A stretch of 64,000 nt of DNA from Taishania sp036758285 (GTDB taxonomy: Bacteria; Bacteroidota; Bacteroidia; Flavobacteriales_D; Crocinitomicaceae): the NCBI GenBank assembly GCA_036758285.1, contig DAIOWV010000012.1, positions 1 through 64,000 on the forward strand. Direction: 5' to 3'. Below are positions 48,188 through 57,254 of the stretch, one piece after another (position 1 is the stretch's first letter; the number at the start of each line of letters is the position of its first letter). Under the pieces are notes generated by a model that made no database searches, was not told the origin of the DNA, and worked only from the letters and a program-made list of their open reading frames with translations. Made by a program: the position numbers and the translations under genes.

Positions 48188-49144
48188 ATGAATAAATTAT
48201 TATTTGCATTGTCATTATTGTTATTTGGTTGCAATGGATTCACACAAAAAAGTACACATGTTGTTGCTTTCTATAATGTCGAAAATCTTTTTGACACAAT
48301 TGATCAACCCCACAATGATGATGAGTTTTTGCCAAAAGGAAAAAATAGATGGACAAGTGCAAGATATTTAGATAAAATTAAAAAGATGAATCAAGTAATT
48401 GATTCTATGGGTTCAGTTACTTTACTTGGAATGTGTGAAATTGAAAATGCTCAGGTTTTAAAAGACTTAAACGATGCATCATCAACAAGAAAAAACTTTA
48501 AGATTGTGCACTATGAAAGTACTGATGGACGAGGAGTAGATGTAGGTATGATTTATGACCCAACTGTACTAAAATTAGTAACGTCTGGTTTTCTTCGTTT
48601 TCAAACTAACAATCCAGAAACTCCTAATACTCGAGACATAGTATGGGGCAAATTTGTACATAAAAAAGACACCTTATTTGCAATGGTAAATCACTGGCCT
48701 TCTAGAAGAGGTGGAGCTGAACAAAGCGAACCAAATAGATTAAAAGCTGCTGAAATGGCCGCTTCATTCATTGACTCTGTTCAAAAAGCATCACCTAAAT
48801 CTAAAATTGTATTCATGGGGGATTTAAATGATTACCCTACTGATAAAGCACCAAAAATAATTTCGGAAAGATTGAATCCAATGATTACTAAATCATCTGG
48901 TAAATTCGGTGGATCATATAGTTATAAAAATGAATGGGATGTTTTAGACCACATCATGATTTCTAAAAACGGAACAAAAGGAAGCTTTCGATTTGTAAAA
49001 AATTCTGGAAAAATTATTTCAAATGACTTCTTAATCGAAGAATTCAAAGGGAATTTGGTTCCAAAAAGAAATTATGCCGGAGATCGTTACCTAGATGGTT
49101 ATTCTGACCATTTACCTGTAAAAGTTGGTGTTGTCTTAAAATAA
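48188..49144 (+). CDS. Exported endonuclease/exonuclease/phosphatase-fold protein
   Basis: A DNase I-like fold protein of 318 residues with a signal sequence (MNKLLFALSLLLFGCNGFTQ), probably a lipoprotein because of the LFGC box. Motifs of the fold are FYNVENLFDTID, LLGMCEIEN with the metal-binding Glu, MVNHWPSRRGG, FMGDLNDYPTD with catalytic Asp and Asn, and the final GYSDHLPVKVGV with the catalytic His. It could be a nuclease or a phosphodiesterase. The ATG at 48188 is chosen because the longer frame (48161) adds a non-signal prefix. Confidence 0.88.
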   Translation: MNKLLFALSLLLFGCNGFTQKSTHVVAFYNVENLFDTIDQPHNDDEFLPKGKNRWTSARYLDKIKKMNQVIDSMGSVTLLGMCEIENAQVLKDLNDASSTRKNFKIVHYESTDGRGVDVGMIYDPTVLKLVTSGFLRFQTNNPETPNTRDIVWGKFVHKKDTLFAMVNHWPSRRGGAEQSEPNRLKAAEMAASFIDSVQKASPKSKIVFMGDLNDYPTDKAPKIISERLNPMITKSSGKFGGSYSYKNEWDVLDHIMISKNGTKGSFRFVKNSGKIISNDFLIEEFKGNLVPKRNYAGDRYLDGYSDHLPVKVGVVLK

Positions 49145-49213
49145 TTATTTACATCTTCCTGAATATTCATTACATCTTTTTGAATTTTAAGTACTTCTTC
49201 AAATTGAGTTGCT

Positions 49214-49221
49214 TATCTTTG
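49214..49221 (+). promoter_or_regulatory. -7 promoter element of the HYC_CC_PP gene
   Basis: TATCTTTG matches TAnnTTTG. The ATG at 49230 follows after only 8 bp, so the leader is nearly absent. Confidence 0.55.
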
Positions 49222-49229
49222 GGACTATA

Positions 49230-49679
49230 ATGAGATTGAGCAAAAGAAATAGCATTCAAAAAACAATTGTTTTTATTTCATTGGTAGTTTTCATAGCTGC
49301 CAATGTTGGAATGGCTGTGTTTACTCACAAATGCTCAATTGCTGGAGTTGAAAAATCATTTTTTAAAAACAGTGAAGACGCTTGTTCCACAGAAACGGAA
49401 GTAAAAACGTGTTGTTCAAAACCAACAACAAAAGAAGTTGACCCTTGCTGTTCAACTGAAACAGATTATGTTTCTCTTGATATAGATTTAAGAATTGACA
49501 AAGTAAACTTTGTATTCGATTTTGTTTTTTTACCATTTGAAGAAATCATTCAACCTAAATTTTACTTTGATGAATTTACAATTGCTACAAATAATCTAAG
49601 ATTTGAGCAATTAGATTTACCTCCTCCAAAACATCAGGGACGAAATTTTCAAAGCATTCATCAGGTCTTTTTGATATGA
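49230..49679 (+). CDS. HYC_CC_PP family protein (Cys-rich, likely metal-related)
   Basis: A 149-residue protein with an N-terminal membrane helix or signal (TIVFISLVVFIAANVGMAVF) followed by THKCSIAG, then TCCSKP and PCCSTET clusters and a late LDLPPPKH. These are the elements that give the Bacteroidota HYC_CC_PP family its name. It precedes a TonB-dependent receptor by 55 bp and an HMA-domain gene further on. The Cys pairs and this context suggest copper or another soft metal; the function is not established. Confidence 0.82.
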   Translation: MRLSKRNSIQKTIVFISLVVFIAANVGMAVFTHKCSIAGVEKSFFKNSEDACSTETEVKTCCSKPTTKEVDPCCSTETDYVSLDIDLRIDKVNFVFDFVFLPFEEIIQPKFYFDEFTIATNNLRFEQLDLPPPKHQGRNFQSIHQVFLI

Positions 49680-49734
49680 TTTTAAATTCCTTTTAAGTCA
49701 AACTTAATTGTAGAATTTAAACTGAAATATCAAA

Positions 49735-51942
49735 ATGAAAAAAATTATATTTTTTGTGTTTATTCTATTTTCTTATGGAATAAATGCACAATTAAAAGGT
49801 GTCATAATTGGTTCCGAAAATGGACAATTAACACCAATAACAGGCGCAAAAGCCTATCTTCTCAATGCAAAAACTGGAGATGTTACATGTGAAGAAGGTA
49901 AATTTGAGATGATTTTACCAAAATCATTACCCGATACACTCGTTTTCTCAGCTATTGGTTTTCATTCAGATACGATCATTGTTACAAAAGAGGATCGGTT
50001 TACCAATATGAAAGTAACTTTGTTCTCCGATAATACACTGCCTGAATTTGTTATCGCTTATCGCAAAGAATCGAAAACGATTTCTAAATTAAAAGTACTC
50101 GCTGTTGAGGAGATTTCACTTGGGGAACTAAGGAAAGCGGCTTGTTGTAATTTATCAGAATCTTTCGAAACAAATGTATCAGTTGATGTGAATTTTACAG
50201 ATGCAGTATCAGGTGCCAAAACAATTCAAATGATGGGACTTGACGGTGTGTACACACAAATTCAATTTGAAAACATTCCTTATTTGAGAGGACTTGAGCA
50301 ACCTTTCGGATTATCTACATTACCTGGAACTTGGATAAATTCAATACAGATTACAAAGGGAACAGGAACGGTAGTAAATGGCTACGAATCGATGGCTGGA
50401 TTGGTAAATATTGAAATGTTTAAACCCCAAGATATGGATAAGTTTTTCCTCAACGGATATACAAATATCTTTGGTAGATCTGAATTAAATGCACAAGGTA
50501 GTATTCGAATAAATGAAAAATGGAGCACTGCTCTCTTCGCTCATGGTTCTGGTGTATATGTTGAAAACGACCACAATCATGATAAATTTATGGACATGCC
50601 AAAAGGAAGTTTATTTTCCTTTAATAATAGATGGCATTATCAAGGTAAAAAAATGGAAGGTCAGTTTGGTATCAATACTTATTTAGATTCAAAATATGGA
50701 GGGCAAGTAGGTTATAAGAGAGGGCAAAATAATGGTCTTTACGGTATGGAAAGTAATGCATCACATGTAGATGTGTACGCTAAAACAGGATTCTTTTTGA
50801 AAAAATCGTTCAATTCGATAGGTGTCATTTACAATTTGAAATACCAAGAAAATGATGCTTTATTTGGAAACAGAACATTTCGTGGTACTGAAAAAAGAGG
50901 CTACATCAACGGAATGTACGAAGGAATAATTGGAAATACAATGCACAAATATAAAGTGGGGCTAAGTAGTGTATTTGTTGACATGAGCCAACGATTAGAT
51001 TCATTAACAGATAATCGAATCGAAATTGTACCAGGCGCATTTGCCGAATATACTTATACAGCACCAAGATTAACTGCTGTGATTGGATTAAGAGGAGATT
51101 ATCACAATTTGTATAACTTCCAGCTATCACCAAGGGTTCACGCTAAGTATGCAATTACAGAATTTAGTGATTTGAGAATAACTGCTGGTAAAGGATGGAG
51201 AGTTCCGAATTATATGATTGATAATATCTCATTACTTGCAACATCACGTCAATGGATTGCTCCGACTCAAATACAACCAGAAGTTTCATGGAATTTTGGA
51301 GGTTCCTTTGTGCAATCATTTAAATTGTTTGGAAATCAAGCTTCAGTTGTTGTAGATTATTATCATACATTATTTGAACGTCAATTAATTGTAGACAGAG
51401 ACGAGAATGTGCATCAAATCATTTTTAAAAATATGGAAGGTAAATCATTCTCAAATAGTTTTCAAACCGAACTTTCATTTTCACCAATCGAACGATTTGA
51501 TATTCGCTTAGCTTATAAATTTCTTGATGTAAGAGCTGAATATGGTGGGAAATTACAACAAAAAGTAATGGTCCCTAAACACCGAGGATTTGTAAATCTT
51601 GCATATCACACAAGAAATAAAAAATGGGAGTTTGATGTAACGACATCTGTCTTTGGAACATCTAGACTTCCTGTTTCTCAATTAGACGCAACAACATTCA
51701 CAACAGACGATTATAGTGCCATCTATCCTCAATTAAGCTCCCAAATTACCTACAAACATAAAAAATGGGACTTTTATATTGGTGGAGAAAATTTAACTAA
51801 TTATCGTCAACATCATCCAATTATTGATGCAGAAAATCCTTTTGGAACATATTTTGATGCAACAAGAATATGGGCTCCAATAATGGGAATAAATGTTTAT
51901 GCAGGATTTCGATATGCTATTGCACACAAAATAAAAGAATAA
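49735..51942 (+). CDS. TonB-dependent receptor, probably for a metal or metal complex
   Basis: An outer membrane receptor of 735 residues: signal peptide (about 1-18), a carboxypeptidase-regulatory-like beta-sandwich domain (about 19-110), plug (KAACCNLSESFETN to about 245) and a 22-strand-type barrel ending in INVYAGFRYAIAHKIKE. The plug contains the ACCNLSESFETN signature that marks this receptor subfamily. Substrate is unknown; flanking by the HYC_CC_PP and HMA genes suggests copper or a related metal. It takes energy from TonB-ExbBD encoded elsewhere. Confidence 0.92.
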   Translation: MKKIIFFVFILFSYGINAQLKGVIIGSENGQLTPITGAKAYLLNAKTGDVTCEEGKFEMILPKSLPDTLVFSAIGFHSDTIIVTKEDRFTNMKVTLFSDNTLPEFVIAYRKESKTISKLKVLAVEEISLGELRKAACCNLSESFETNVSVDVNFTDAVSGAKTIQMMGLDGVYTQIQFENIPYLRGLEQPFGLSTLPGTWINSIQITKGTGTVVNGYESMAGLVNIEMFKPQDMDKFFLNGYTNIFGRSELNAQGSIRINEKWSTALFAHGSGVYVENDHNHDKFMDMPKGSLFSFNNRWHYQGKKMEGQFGINTYLDSKYGGQVGYKRGQNNGLYGMESNASHVDVYAKTGFFLKKSFNSIGVIYNLKYQENDALFGNRTFRGTEKRGYINGMYEGIIGNTMHKYKVGLSSVFVDMSQRLDSLTDNRIEIVPGAFAEYTYTAPRLTAVIGLRGDYHNLYNFQLSPRVHAKYAITEFSDLRITAGKGWRVPNYMIDNISLLATSRQWIAPTQIQPEVSWNFGGSFVQSFKLFGNQASVVVDYYHTLFERQLIVDRDENVHQIIFKNMEGKSFSNSFQTELSFSPIERFDIRLAYKFLDVRAEYGGKLQQKVMVPKHRGFVNLAYHTRNKKWEFDVTTSVFGTSRLPVSQLDATTFTTDDYSAIYPQLSSQITYKHKKWDFYIGGENLTNYRQHHPIIDAENPFGTYFDATRIWAPIMGINVYAGFRYAIAHKIKE

Positions 51943-51944
51943 AA

Positions 51945-52006
51945 AAAAGCAGGCACTTGCAAATAAGTTAATGCTGGACATCATAATGAAAAAAGTGTCT
52001 GCTTTT
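51945..52006 (+). terminator. Imperfect hairpin between the TonB receptor and HMA genes
   Basis: AAAAGCAGGCACTT and AAGTGTCTGCTTTT pair over 14 bp with one G-T, separated by a loop of about 34 nt and followed by TTTTAATA. It may be a weak terminator or a processing hairpin that tunes expression of the HMA gene. Confidence 0.45.
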
Positions 52007-52031
52007 AATAAACGATTAAAAATTAGAAAAA

Positions 52032-52373
52032 ATGAAAAATTTATTGCTTATAATTTCCATACTGATTCTATCAAATGGATATTCTCAAAAAGAGAATAAA
52101 AATACTGAAATTAAAATTGTTACTTCTGCAGAATGTGGTACATGCAAGAAAACGTTAGAAGAAAAACTTACTTACTCAAAAGGCATCCGCTATGCAGAGT
52201 TAGATGTAACAACTAAAATTATGACAGTTGGTTATTCTTCAAAGAAAACAACTCCTGATAAAATTAGATCAATAATTTCAGAAACTGGTTACGACGCTGA
52301 TAATGTTTCAGCAAATCCATCAACACAACAATCGCTTCCTTCTTGTTGTCAACCTGGAGGAATGAATAAATAA
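52032..52373 (+). CDS. Secreted heavy-metal-associated (HMA) domain protein
   Basis: A 113-residue exported protein: signal MKNLLLIISILILSNGYSQ, then a single HMA ferredoxin-like fold with the metal loop AECGTCKKTL (CxxC) and the usual second strand YAELDVTTKIMTVGY. A short tail ends in SCCQPGG, a further Cys pair. Proteins like this bind Cu(I) or similar ions in the periplasm. Located 3' of the TonB receptor with a hairpin between, and followed by a terminator, it completes a three-gene metal unit. Confidence 0.9.
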   Translation: MKNLLLIISILILSNGYSQKENKNTEIKIVTSAECGTCKKTLEEKLTYSKGIRYAELDVTTKIMTVGYSSKKTTPDKIRSIISETGYDADNVSANPSTQQSLPSCCQPGGMNK

Positions 52374-52383
52374 TTTAAAATTT

Positions 52384-52412
52384 GGGTAGATTAATAATAG
52401 TCTACCCTTTTT
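52384..52412 (+). terminator. Terminator of the metal-handling genes
   Basis: GGGTAGA and TCTACCC form a 7-bp stem with a 10-nt loop, followed by a T-run, 10 bp after the HMA stop. Confidence 0.85.
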
Positions 52413-52487
52413 ATTTCATTGCAACAATCACACAAAATTTCCAAAAGAATTATTACTTTTAAAATTCAAACTTCAAATTGAAATGTT

Positions 52488-53012
52488 ATGTTGATGCCTT
52501 TTAATTTACAACAATGGATAAATGAAAATAGGGATTTACTTAAGCCTCCTGTAAATAATAAAAATCTATATGTTGAAGCAGGTGATTTTATTGTAATGGT
52601 AGTTGGTGGACCAAATGCAAGAAAAGATTATCATTTCAATGAAAGTGAAGAATTGTTTTACCAACTTGAAGGCGATATTACTGTTCGAATTCAACATGAA
52701 GGAAAAGCAAAAGACATTCAAATAAAAGAAGGTGATATGTTTTTATTGCCAGCAAATGTTCCTCATAGCCCAATGAGAGGACCAAAGACAGTTGGGTTAG
52801 TAATTGAACGAGTTAGAAAAAACACGGATTTAAGCGATGGTTTAATGTGGTTTTGTGATAATTGTAATAATAAACTTCATGAATATAGATTTCCTTTGGA
52901 GAATATTGAACGTGACTTCCTACCTCGATTTAAAGAATTCTACAGTTCCCAGGATTTACGTACTTGCAAAAAATGCCATCATGTAATGGAAGTTGATCCG
53001 CGATTCGCATAA
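52488..53012 (+). CDS. nbaC: 3-hydroxyanthranilate 3,4-dioxygenase
   Basis: Opens the ring of 3-hydroxyanthranilate in the kynurenine route to quinolinate or in tryptophan breakdown. The 174-residue cupin has iron ligands in ARKDYHFNESEELFYQ (His, Glu) and NVPHSPMRG (His). The bacterial form also has a rubredoxin-like zinc site, seen as FCDNC and CKKCH in the C-terminal third. Start is the ATG at 52488; a Met two codons later is equally possible. No other kynurenine genes lie in the window. Confidence 0.93.
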   Translation: MLMPFNLQQWINENRDLLKPPVNNKNLYVEAGDFIVMVVGGPNARKDYHFNESEELFYQLEGDITVRIQHEGKAKDIQIKEGDMFLLPANVPHSPMRGPKTVGLVIERVRKNTDLSDGLMWFCDNCNNKLHEYRFPLENIERDFLPRFKEFYSSQDLRTCKKCHHVMEVDPRFA

Positions 53013-53036
53013 TCAAATTAATCGATAACAATTTTA

Positions 53037-54059
53037 TTACTTAGAGTTATTCGGATATAATTGATCCATTTTTTCAATTCTCTTTTTAATCGATTTTTGT
53101 AAAATTTTAGGGGATAAAACTTTAATTTGTTCACCAAACCCCAAAATTTCTCGTTCTAATTCAAAATTAAGTACCACATCAATTCTGATAATAATACCCG
53201 TTTCATCTTCTTGCATTAACTGTTGTGACTGATGAATTGGTTTTGTTAATACATAAGGTGCGTGTTTTTTTTCAACCCATAAAATAACTTTATTTGCACG
53301 ATTAGTTGGGGCTTTTGTCACACCTATAACATCGGAAAAATAGCGTTCAAAATCAATTCCTTCATACGGAATGAAATCTTTTGGAGTCATTTCCATGAAA
53401 TCAACAATGCGATCCAATGCTAAAGTAATTAATTCACTTCTTTTATGTGGTTTGGCTATTAAAAACCATCTATTTCTGTATTCTTTTAGTAAATAGGGAG
53501 AATAAACCAAAGATTTTGATTCAATTGCTCGAAACGATTTATAATTAATCAATAAAGGCGTTTGTTTTCGAATCGACTGATACAGTGGGAGAATATGCTC
53601 CAATCCTTTAAGTAGTTTATTTCCCTCTAGTTGAATACCATTACTTTGTTCATTCTTTGATTTAGATATATTACTTTCTAAACGAACAATAATATCATTC
53701 ATATCATCAAAAAAATTAAAGCCATTCATGTCTCGCAAAACACTAACAATTTCGGACATTTTGTTGATATCTGCTTCAGTGACTTTACTATTGTTAATTG
53801 AGAAGCCAATTTCACTGTAAGTGTAATATTTTCTATCTACCACAACAATTGGTGCATTGTACCCCAACTTGTCACTTCGCATCAATTGAATGTCTGACTG
53901 AATGGTTCTTTTGCTAATACCTGAAGAAATCCCTTCATATTCGAAGAGTGCATCTGCTACTTTATCAATCAAATCTTCTAAAGTCCATTTACGATAGGTA
54001 TTTTGCAAGCATTGATCAATGGTTTTGTAACGAATTAATGCCAATTTATTGATTGCCAT
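53037..54059 (-). CDS. WYL-domain transcriptional regulator
   Basis: A 340-residue helix-turn-helix and WYL protein. The N-terminal part (GISKRTIQSDIQLMRSDKLG) is a winged HTH with the usual S-x-R-T-I-x-x-D-I recognition helix. The central WYL module, a beta-barrel that senses nucleic acid or nucleotide ligands, is seen as LLINYKSFRAIESKSLVYSP and YRNRWFLIAKPHKRSE; a WCX-type C-terminal domain follows. WYL regulators often control DNA-damage, RNA-repair and defence genes. The RtcB/Y RNA locus starts 2 kb away with one unrelated T9SS gene between, so it is a candidate regulator. That link is inference. Confidence 0.9.
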   Translation of the reverse strand: MAINKLALIRYKTIDQCLQNTYRKWTLEDLIDKVADALFEYEGISSGISKRTIQSDIQLMRSDKLGYNAPIVVVDRKYYTYSEIGFSINNSKVTEADINKMSEIVSVLRDMNGFNFFDDMNDIIVRLESNISKSKNEQSNGIQLEGNKLLKGLEHILPLYQSIRKQTPLLINYKSFRAIESKSLVYSPYLLKEYRNRWFLIAKPHKRSELITLALDRIVDFMEMTPKDFIPYEGIDFERYFSDVIGVTKAPTNRANKVILWVEKKHAPYVLTKPIHQSQQLMQEDETGIIIRIDVVLNFELEREILGFGEQIKVLSPKILQKSIKKRIEKMDQLYPNNSK

Positions 54060-54149
54060 GAATGAAATTTTAAATAAATCTAACTTTTTTAAAATTAAAA
54101 CAAAAATGTATTCAAATTAGAATTCAGGAATTGAAAATAAGTATCTATA

Positions 54150-54185
54150 AAAAACACCCCAGTAAAATAATTACTGGGGTGTTTA
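54150..54185 (-). terminator. Terminator of the T9SS protein gene
   Basis: On the minus strand AACACCCCAGTAA and TTACTGGGGTGTT form a long stem followed by six T, between the T9SS gene stop and the WYL gene. Confidence 0.85.
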
Positions 54186-54206
54186 ATGAGCTGACTTAAA
54201 AATCAA

Positions 54207-56090
54207 TTAGTTTTTAATAACTCTCGATAATGTTATATTTTCTCCACGATAAATTCGAACAAAGAAAGTGTTTGATTCATAAGATGAAAGATCAATAGTT
54301 GTTTGAAATCCATTTACTTCATTCGAAGTAATCACTTTTCCAAGTAGGTCAATCAATTCAATACTATCGATAATTGTTCTATTTGAAGATACAGTTACAG
54401 TACTATTCGTTGGTACTGGATAAATAGAAAGCGTAAGATCTTCTTGATCATTAATTCCAAGATATGAAACCGTAACTTCTATACAATTAGAGGTATCTCT
54501 ACATCCATAAGTGTTATCTTCAACAACTATCGCATAAGTACCAGATAATACAGGTTCAAAGAATGAACTTGTTTCTCCTAAAATTGGAGTCATATCTGAA
54601 CAATTAATCCATTGTGCTGACATATCCACAAGTGTTCCTGCACTTAATACAGATCCTGAAGAAAAAGCAGAGGCCATAACATTATGAACAAAAACTTTCA
54701 TTTCGTCTGTAGAAACACAACCATTTGTATCTATTGCTGTTAATATATAAGTGTTTGTTAATGTTGGACTAAAAGCAACTCCGTTAATCACCCCATTATC
54801 CCACGTGTATGTTACTGGGCTAGTTCCTGTTCCATTTAGTGTGTGCTCTTCCCCCAAACAAATATGCACATCTGAACCTGCAAATACAATTGGTAGAGAA
54901 CTAACTGTTACTTCAATAGAATCAATAGTACTACAACCGTTATTGTCTGTTCCTGTTACAATATACGTTGCTGTGGCGGTTGGTTCAAAAGCAACGCCAT
55001 CTATTACATCATTATTCCATGTATAAGAAATAGCACCTGTTCCTGTCAGTATTGTGGATCCACCTTCACAAACATTGTAATCTGGTCCTGCTGAAACAAT
55101 AGGATTTTGATTAACTGTAATTGTAACAAAATCTGTACCTGTACATCCAACAGAGTCTGTACCTGTAACAGTATATGTTTCTGTGCTATTAATATTGAAT
55201 GACATACTATCCATTACTACATTATCCCAAACATAAGTTTCTGCACCTGTACCATAAAGAATCATTTCTGTACCTTCACACACAGTTGTTTCAACATTTC
55301 CTATTCCCACAACAGGAATAGAAACAATCACATCAAGTGTATCGTACATCGTTTCAGGACAACCTACAACAGTTGCTGACACAGTATATTCTGTTGATAC
55401 TAATGGTGAATCCGTAATAGTCGGATTGGTGTCTCCATTTCCCCAAGCTAGGGTTGTTCCTGGTTGGTCTGCAAGTGAATAATGAATCATACCATTCCAA
55501 ACACGTGGCTGATAAACAGCGCCTGTTTCTTGTGTAAATGGAAACTCCATACCTCCACCTTCAAGAAACGATATATTTGCATCGCTACTGTATACATTAC
55601 CTACATTTGTACCATTTGAATAGTTCAAAGCAGGACCTGCTGTAACATTGGTAGTAACATAAAAAGCGTATGTTTCTCCTGCAGGAATTGTTACATTCAC
55701 ATCAACATCCACTGGCGAAAAACCTCCAGTATAAGCTACAGGAGCTGAACCAATAAAAGTCCATGCTGAAGGAGTATTAGCAAAACCGTTCCATGTACCG
55801 ACTTTATAATAAATTGAAATTGTTGTATTTTCCATAGGAGAAGCATCAAATGAGAGTATAGTAACTGCATTCGTAGCAACAATATCAAACATGTTTCCAC
55901 GATGATTGTTTCCTGCTGTGTTAGAGGCTTGAAGTTGTAACGCTGGCCCATTTACCAAAGCATCTAGTGAAATATTGTCGCCAGAACACACAAGTGAATC
56001 TGAAGCACTGAGAATAACTGAACAGGGTTGGGCAAATACCATTGTGCTTAATAAAGCAAAAGGTAAAATAACTAAGTTGATTAGTTTCAT
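54207..56090 (-). CDS. Secreted multidomain protein with T9SS C-terminal sorting domain
   Basis: A 627-residue cell-surface or secreted protein. A signal peptide (MKLINLVILPFALLSTMVFA) is followed by a lectin-like beta region (about 40-235), then at least three Ig/PKD-like repeats of about 80 residues with the shared pattern YTWNNDVIDGVAF and GTDNNGCSTIDSI. The last ~80 residues, starting near LSIYPVPTNSTVTV and ending in ITLSRVIKN, are a Por sorting domain for the type IX system. No enzymatic motif is seen; an adhesive or structural role is plausible. It lies divergent from the RtcB1 gene. Confidence 0.88.
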   Translation of the reverse strand: MKLINLVILPFALLSTMVFAQPCSVILSASDSLVCSGDNISLDALVNGPALQLQASNTAGNNHRGNMFDIVATNAVTILSFDASPMENTTISIYYKVGTWNGFANTPSAWTFIGSAPVAYTGGFSPVDVDVNVTIPAGETYAFYVTTNVTAGPALNYSNGTNVGNVYSSDANISFLEGGGMEFPFTQETGAVYQPRVWNGMIHYSLADQPGTTLAWGNGDTNPTITDSPLVSTEYTVSATVVGCPETMYDTLDVIVSIPVVGIGNVETTVCEGTEMILYGTGAETYVWDNVVMDSMSFNINSTETYTVTGTDSVGCTGTDFVTITVNQNPIVSAGPDYNVCEGGSTILTGTGAISYTWNNDVIDGVAFEPTATATYIVTGTDNNGCSTIDSIEVTVSSLPIVFAGSDVHICLGEEHTLNGTGTSPVTYTWDNGVINGVAFSPTLTNTYILTAIDTNGCVSTDEMKVFVHNVMASAFSSGSVLSAGTLVDMSAQWINCSDMTPILGETSSFFEPVLSGTYAIVVEDNTYGCRDTSNCIEVTVSYLGINDQEDLTLSIYPVPTNSTVTVSSNRTIIDSIELIDLLGKVITSNEVNGFQTTIDLSSYESNTFFVRIYRGENITLSRVIKN

Positions 56091-56125
56091 AATAATAATC
56101 TTTTAAGTACTTCATTATTAATTGT

Positions 56126-56133
56126 TACCTTTG
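56126..56133 (+). promoter_or_regulatory. -7 promoter element of the RtcB1 gene
   Basis: TACCTTTG matches TAnnTTTG. Transcription would start near 56140 and give a leader of about 77 nt that includes the palindrome at 56158-56177. Confidence 0.5.
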
Positions 56134-56157
56134 AACTTCGGTTGCTGTACCAAGTGC

Positions 56158-56177
56158 TTCTTTTAGGTCTAAAAGAA
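56158..56177 (+). promoter_or_regulatory. Perfect palindrome in the RtcB1 leader
   Basis: TTCTTTTAG and CTAAAAGAA are exact complements around GT, 40 bp before the RtcB1 start. No T-run follows, so it is not a terminator. It may be an operator for a dimeric regulator or a leader hairpin. Confidence 0.5.
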
Positions 56178-56216
56178 CACATTCTTATTTTCTACAAATC
56201 ACAATAGAATTTTATT

Positions 56217-57254
56217 ATGGCAACAATTAATTATTATACCCCAATTTATAATATAGAAGACAAAGCACATTCTCAAATAAAAGCGTTTGAAAATAAAGAC
56301 GATATCATTGATATCAGTATTTTTCCGGATGTACATTATTGTGCAGAGAAGATGATTCCGGTTGGACTTTCATTCTCCACAAAAAATGTCATCTATCCGC
56401 TCATAACAGGAAAAGATATGGGATGTGGTGTTGCGTACATACGCATTCCCAAAACAGATGTGATCAAATCTTTTGATAAAGACAAACACTATAAAGCGTT
56501 TCACAAGGCACATCTTGAAATGACTGATGAAGGATTAGGAGGTGGCAATCATTTTCTGTCGTTGGAAGAAGATAATGAAGCATTATACATAATTGTGCAT
56601 ACAGGAACCCGAAACAGAGGGATTTATATGTTTCAACGAAATTTGGCTTTATTAAAAGAATCTGGAAATGACGAGTATTTACCAATTGACTTTTTGGAAA
56701 AGAATTATCCGGAATGGTTTCCTGAATACAATGATGTTCTAGAATACGGAAGAAAAAGACGTTTGGAGTTTTTAGAAGGAACCCTGCAATTCTTAGAAAG
56801 AAATGGTTATATAAATAGAAATCAGATTTATGAAACAGGCGATTCCATTCACAATCACATCAAAAAGGAAGGTGATTTATGGATTCACAGAAAAGGAGCA
56901 ACAGAACTTGGAAATCAAGTTGTGGTAATTCCGCTTTCAATGACAAGAGGAAGTCTATTTGTAAAAAAATCACATGAATTCAAATTACTTAATTCATGTA
57001 GTCATGGAGCAGGAAGAAGATTAAGTCGCACGGATACTTTGAAATTTTGGCATTCTTTGAAAAAGAAAGAACGAAAATTGTACGAAGAGCAATTTTGTGA
57101 ATTAATCGAAAGAAATGGGAAATTTAGTCAGGGATACATTCAAGAATTTGACTTTGCATACAAGGATTCAACGAACTTGCTGTGTGAACAACCGTTTTTA
57201 CAAAAGGTGTATGAAACAAAACCTATTTGTACAATTAAATTTTCTGAAATTTAG
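56217..57254 (+). CDS. rtcB: RtcB-family RNA ligase, divergent paralogue (RtcB1)
   Basis: RtcB joins RNA 2',3'-cyclic phosphate or 3'-phosphate ends to 5'-OH ends using GTP and Mn2+. This 345-residue copy is shorter than canonical RtcB (about 400-480) but keeps the active site: DVHY (38-41), GKDMGC with Cys70, GGGNHF (108-113), HTGTR (128-132), HRKGAT (224-229) and SHGAGR with the guanylylated His at 263. It lacks the usual N-terminal segment, and the middle is replaced by a Glu/Arg-rich helical stretch. It opens the RNA-repair locus ahead of the small RNA array. A substrate different from RtcB2 is likely. Confidence 0.9.
   Translation: MATINYYTPIYNIEDKAHSQIKAFENKDDIIDISIFPDVHYCAEKMIPVGLSFSTKNVIYPLITGKDMGCGVAYIRIPKTDVIKSFDKDKHYKAFHKAHLEMTDEGLGGGNHFLSLEEDNEALYIIVHTGTRNRGIYMFQRNLALLKESGNDEYLPIDFLEKNYPEWFPEYNDVLEYGRKRRLEFLEGTLQFLERNGYINRNQIYETGDSIHNHIKKEGDLWIHRKGATELGNQVVVIPLSMTRGSLFVKKSHEFKLLNSCSHGAGRRLSRTDTLKFWHSLKKKERKLYEEQFCELIERNGKFSQGYIQEFDFAYKDSTNLLCEQPFLQKVYETKPICTIKFSEI

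Noticed and set aside
51945..52006. Metal riboswitch upstream of the HMA gene
   Set aside because: Only one long imperfect hairpin is visible and no known riboswitch core is recognised.
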